64,000 bases of DNA, taken from the NCBI RefSeq assembly GCF_000312385.1, contig NZ_HE997628.1, positions 254,997 through 318,996 on the forward strand, written 5' to 3'. This document shows positions 63,746 to 64,000 of the stretch, in pieces. How positions within the stretch are numbered: the first letter of the stretch is position 1; every line of letters begins with the position of its first letter. The notes beneath the pieces are model-generated. The model saw only the letters and a program-made list of their open reading frames with translations, searched no databases and had not been told where the DNA came from. The stretch is from Tsukamurella sp. 1534 (GTDB taxonomy: Bacteria; Actinomycetota; Actinomycetes; Mycobacteriales; Mycobacteriaceae). Both the position numbers and the translations under genes were made by a program.

Positions 63746-64000
63746 GCGCCCGCGTCCAGTCGATCAGCCCGGGCATCGCGCGCTCGACCTGCCCGAGGGT
63801 CACGCGGAACTCGTCGAGATCCCCGTAGTAGGGGTCGGGCACGCTCTCGTGGTCCGCGTCCGGATCGAAACTGCGCAGCAGCCGCAGCCTCGCGTCCGGG
63901 ACGCCGCGGCGCAGCAGCGGCGCGACGTGCGAGCGGTGCAACGCCACCACGAGATCGGCCGACAGGTGATCCGCGGTGACCTCGGCGGCGCTGTGCTCGC
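63738..64000 (-). CDS. ptpA: Low-molecular-weight protein tyrosine phosphatase, C-terminal part
   Basis: About 86 residues; the 5' part, with the CxxxxxR catalytic loop, lies beyond the right edge. Visible: HLSADLVVALHRSH and the general-acid loop VPDPYYGDLDEF, then VERAMPGLIDW as in PtpA. Stop overlaps the SURF1 start by eight bases. Confidence 0.9.
   Translation of the reverse strand, partial: EHSAAEVTADHLSADLVVALHRSHVAPLLRRGVPDARLRLLRSFDPDADHESVPDPYYGDLDEFRVTLGQVERAMPGLIDWTRAHA

Overview
This is a contiguous stretch of a high-GC actinobacterial chromosome. Gene content and order point to Mycobacteriales. A large part follows the Mycobacterium tuberculosis order nirA-hemN-hrcA-dnaJ2-rsmE-phoH-ybeY-CorC-like-era-recO-uppS-zur-smtB-glyS-dgt-dnaG. 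A second part follows ptpA-SURF1-cobD-ahpE-aceE-mabR-fabD-acpM-kasA. The FAS-II/AcpM genes, an LpqH-type lipoprotein and an MspA-like porin suggest a mycolate-containing organism. Presence of an alkB-rubredoxin cluster and absence of kasB and accD6 next to kasA fit a non-Mycobacterium genus such as Tsukamurella or Gordonia. The genus is inference from recalled synteny, not a database result.

Layout: 1-3,969 is an assimilatory sulfate reduction operon on the minus strand (leader peptide, sir, cysH, cysD, cysN), running off the left edge. 4,058-17,339 is mostly plus-strand housekeeping: hemW, two SIMPL proteins, hrcA-dnaJ-rsmE, an esterase, phoH-ybeY-corC-like-era, recO-uppS. 17,379-22,944 holds an OhrR/Ohr peroxide module and a complete alkane hydroxylation operon (alkB, two rubredoxins, rubredoxin reductase, TetR regulator), inserted into the otherwise conserved uppS-zur interval. 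22,949-32,159 returns to housekeeping: zur-smtB, glyS, lipoprotein, cold-shock protein, dgt, dnaG, yggS, long-form GAPDH.

33,786-40,712 looks like a genomic island inserted at the 3' end of tRNA-Met. A degenerate 39-bp copy of the tRNA 3' half (36/39 matches) sits at the far end. No integrase is seen. Inside are an MspA-like porin with a Pro/Ala/Lys tail, two small membrane proteins (one with a helix-turn-helix), four GCAAGACC repeats, and a modular membrane-anchored protein. That protein's low-GC C-terminal domain is immediately followed by, and overlaps, a lipoprotein gene; the arrangement resembles a polymorphic toxin with its immunity protein.

40,819-51,428 is an accessory region: GNAT, class III cyclase, repeat-rich lipoprotein, tRNA-Asn, FMN-binding proteins, bile-acid-type transporter, methyltransferase, a large secreted protein, serine hydrolase and DUF3145. 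51,653-58,492 is the FAS-II block kasA-acpM-fabD with its MabR-like regulator and aceE. 58,756 to the end carries DUF3052-ahpE, tRNA-Val, a secreted protein, a flavin disulfide oxidoreductase homologue, cobD, SURF1 and a partial ptpA.

Regulation readable in the DNA includes a Cys-containing leader peptide with two hairpins before sir, and perfect inverted repeats upstream of ohrR, alkB and fabD. There is also a Zur/SmtB-like site before smtB-zur. Several hairpins between or after genes act as candidate terminators.
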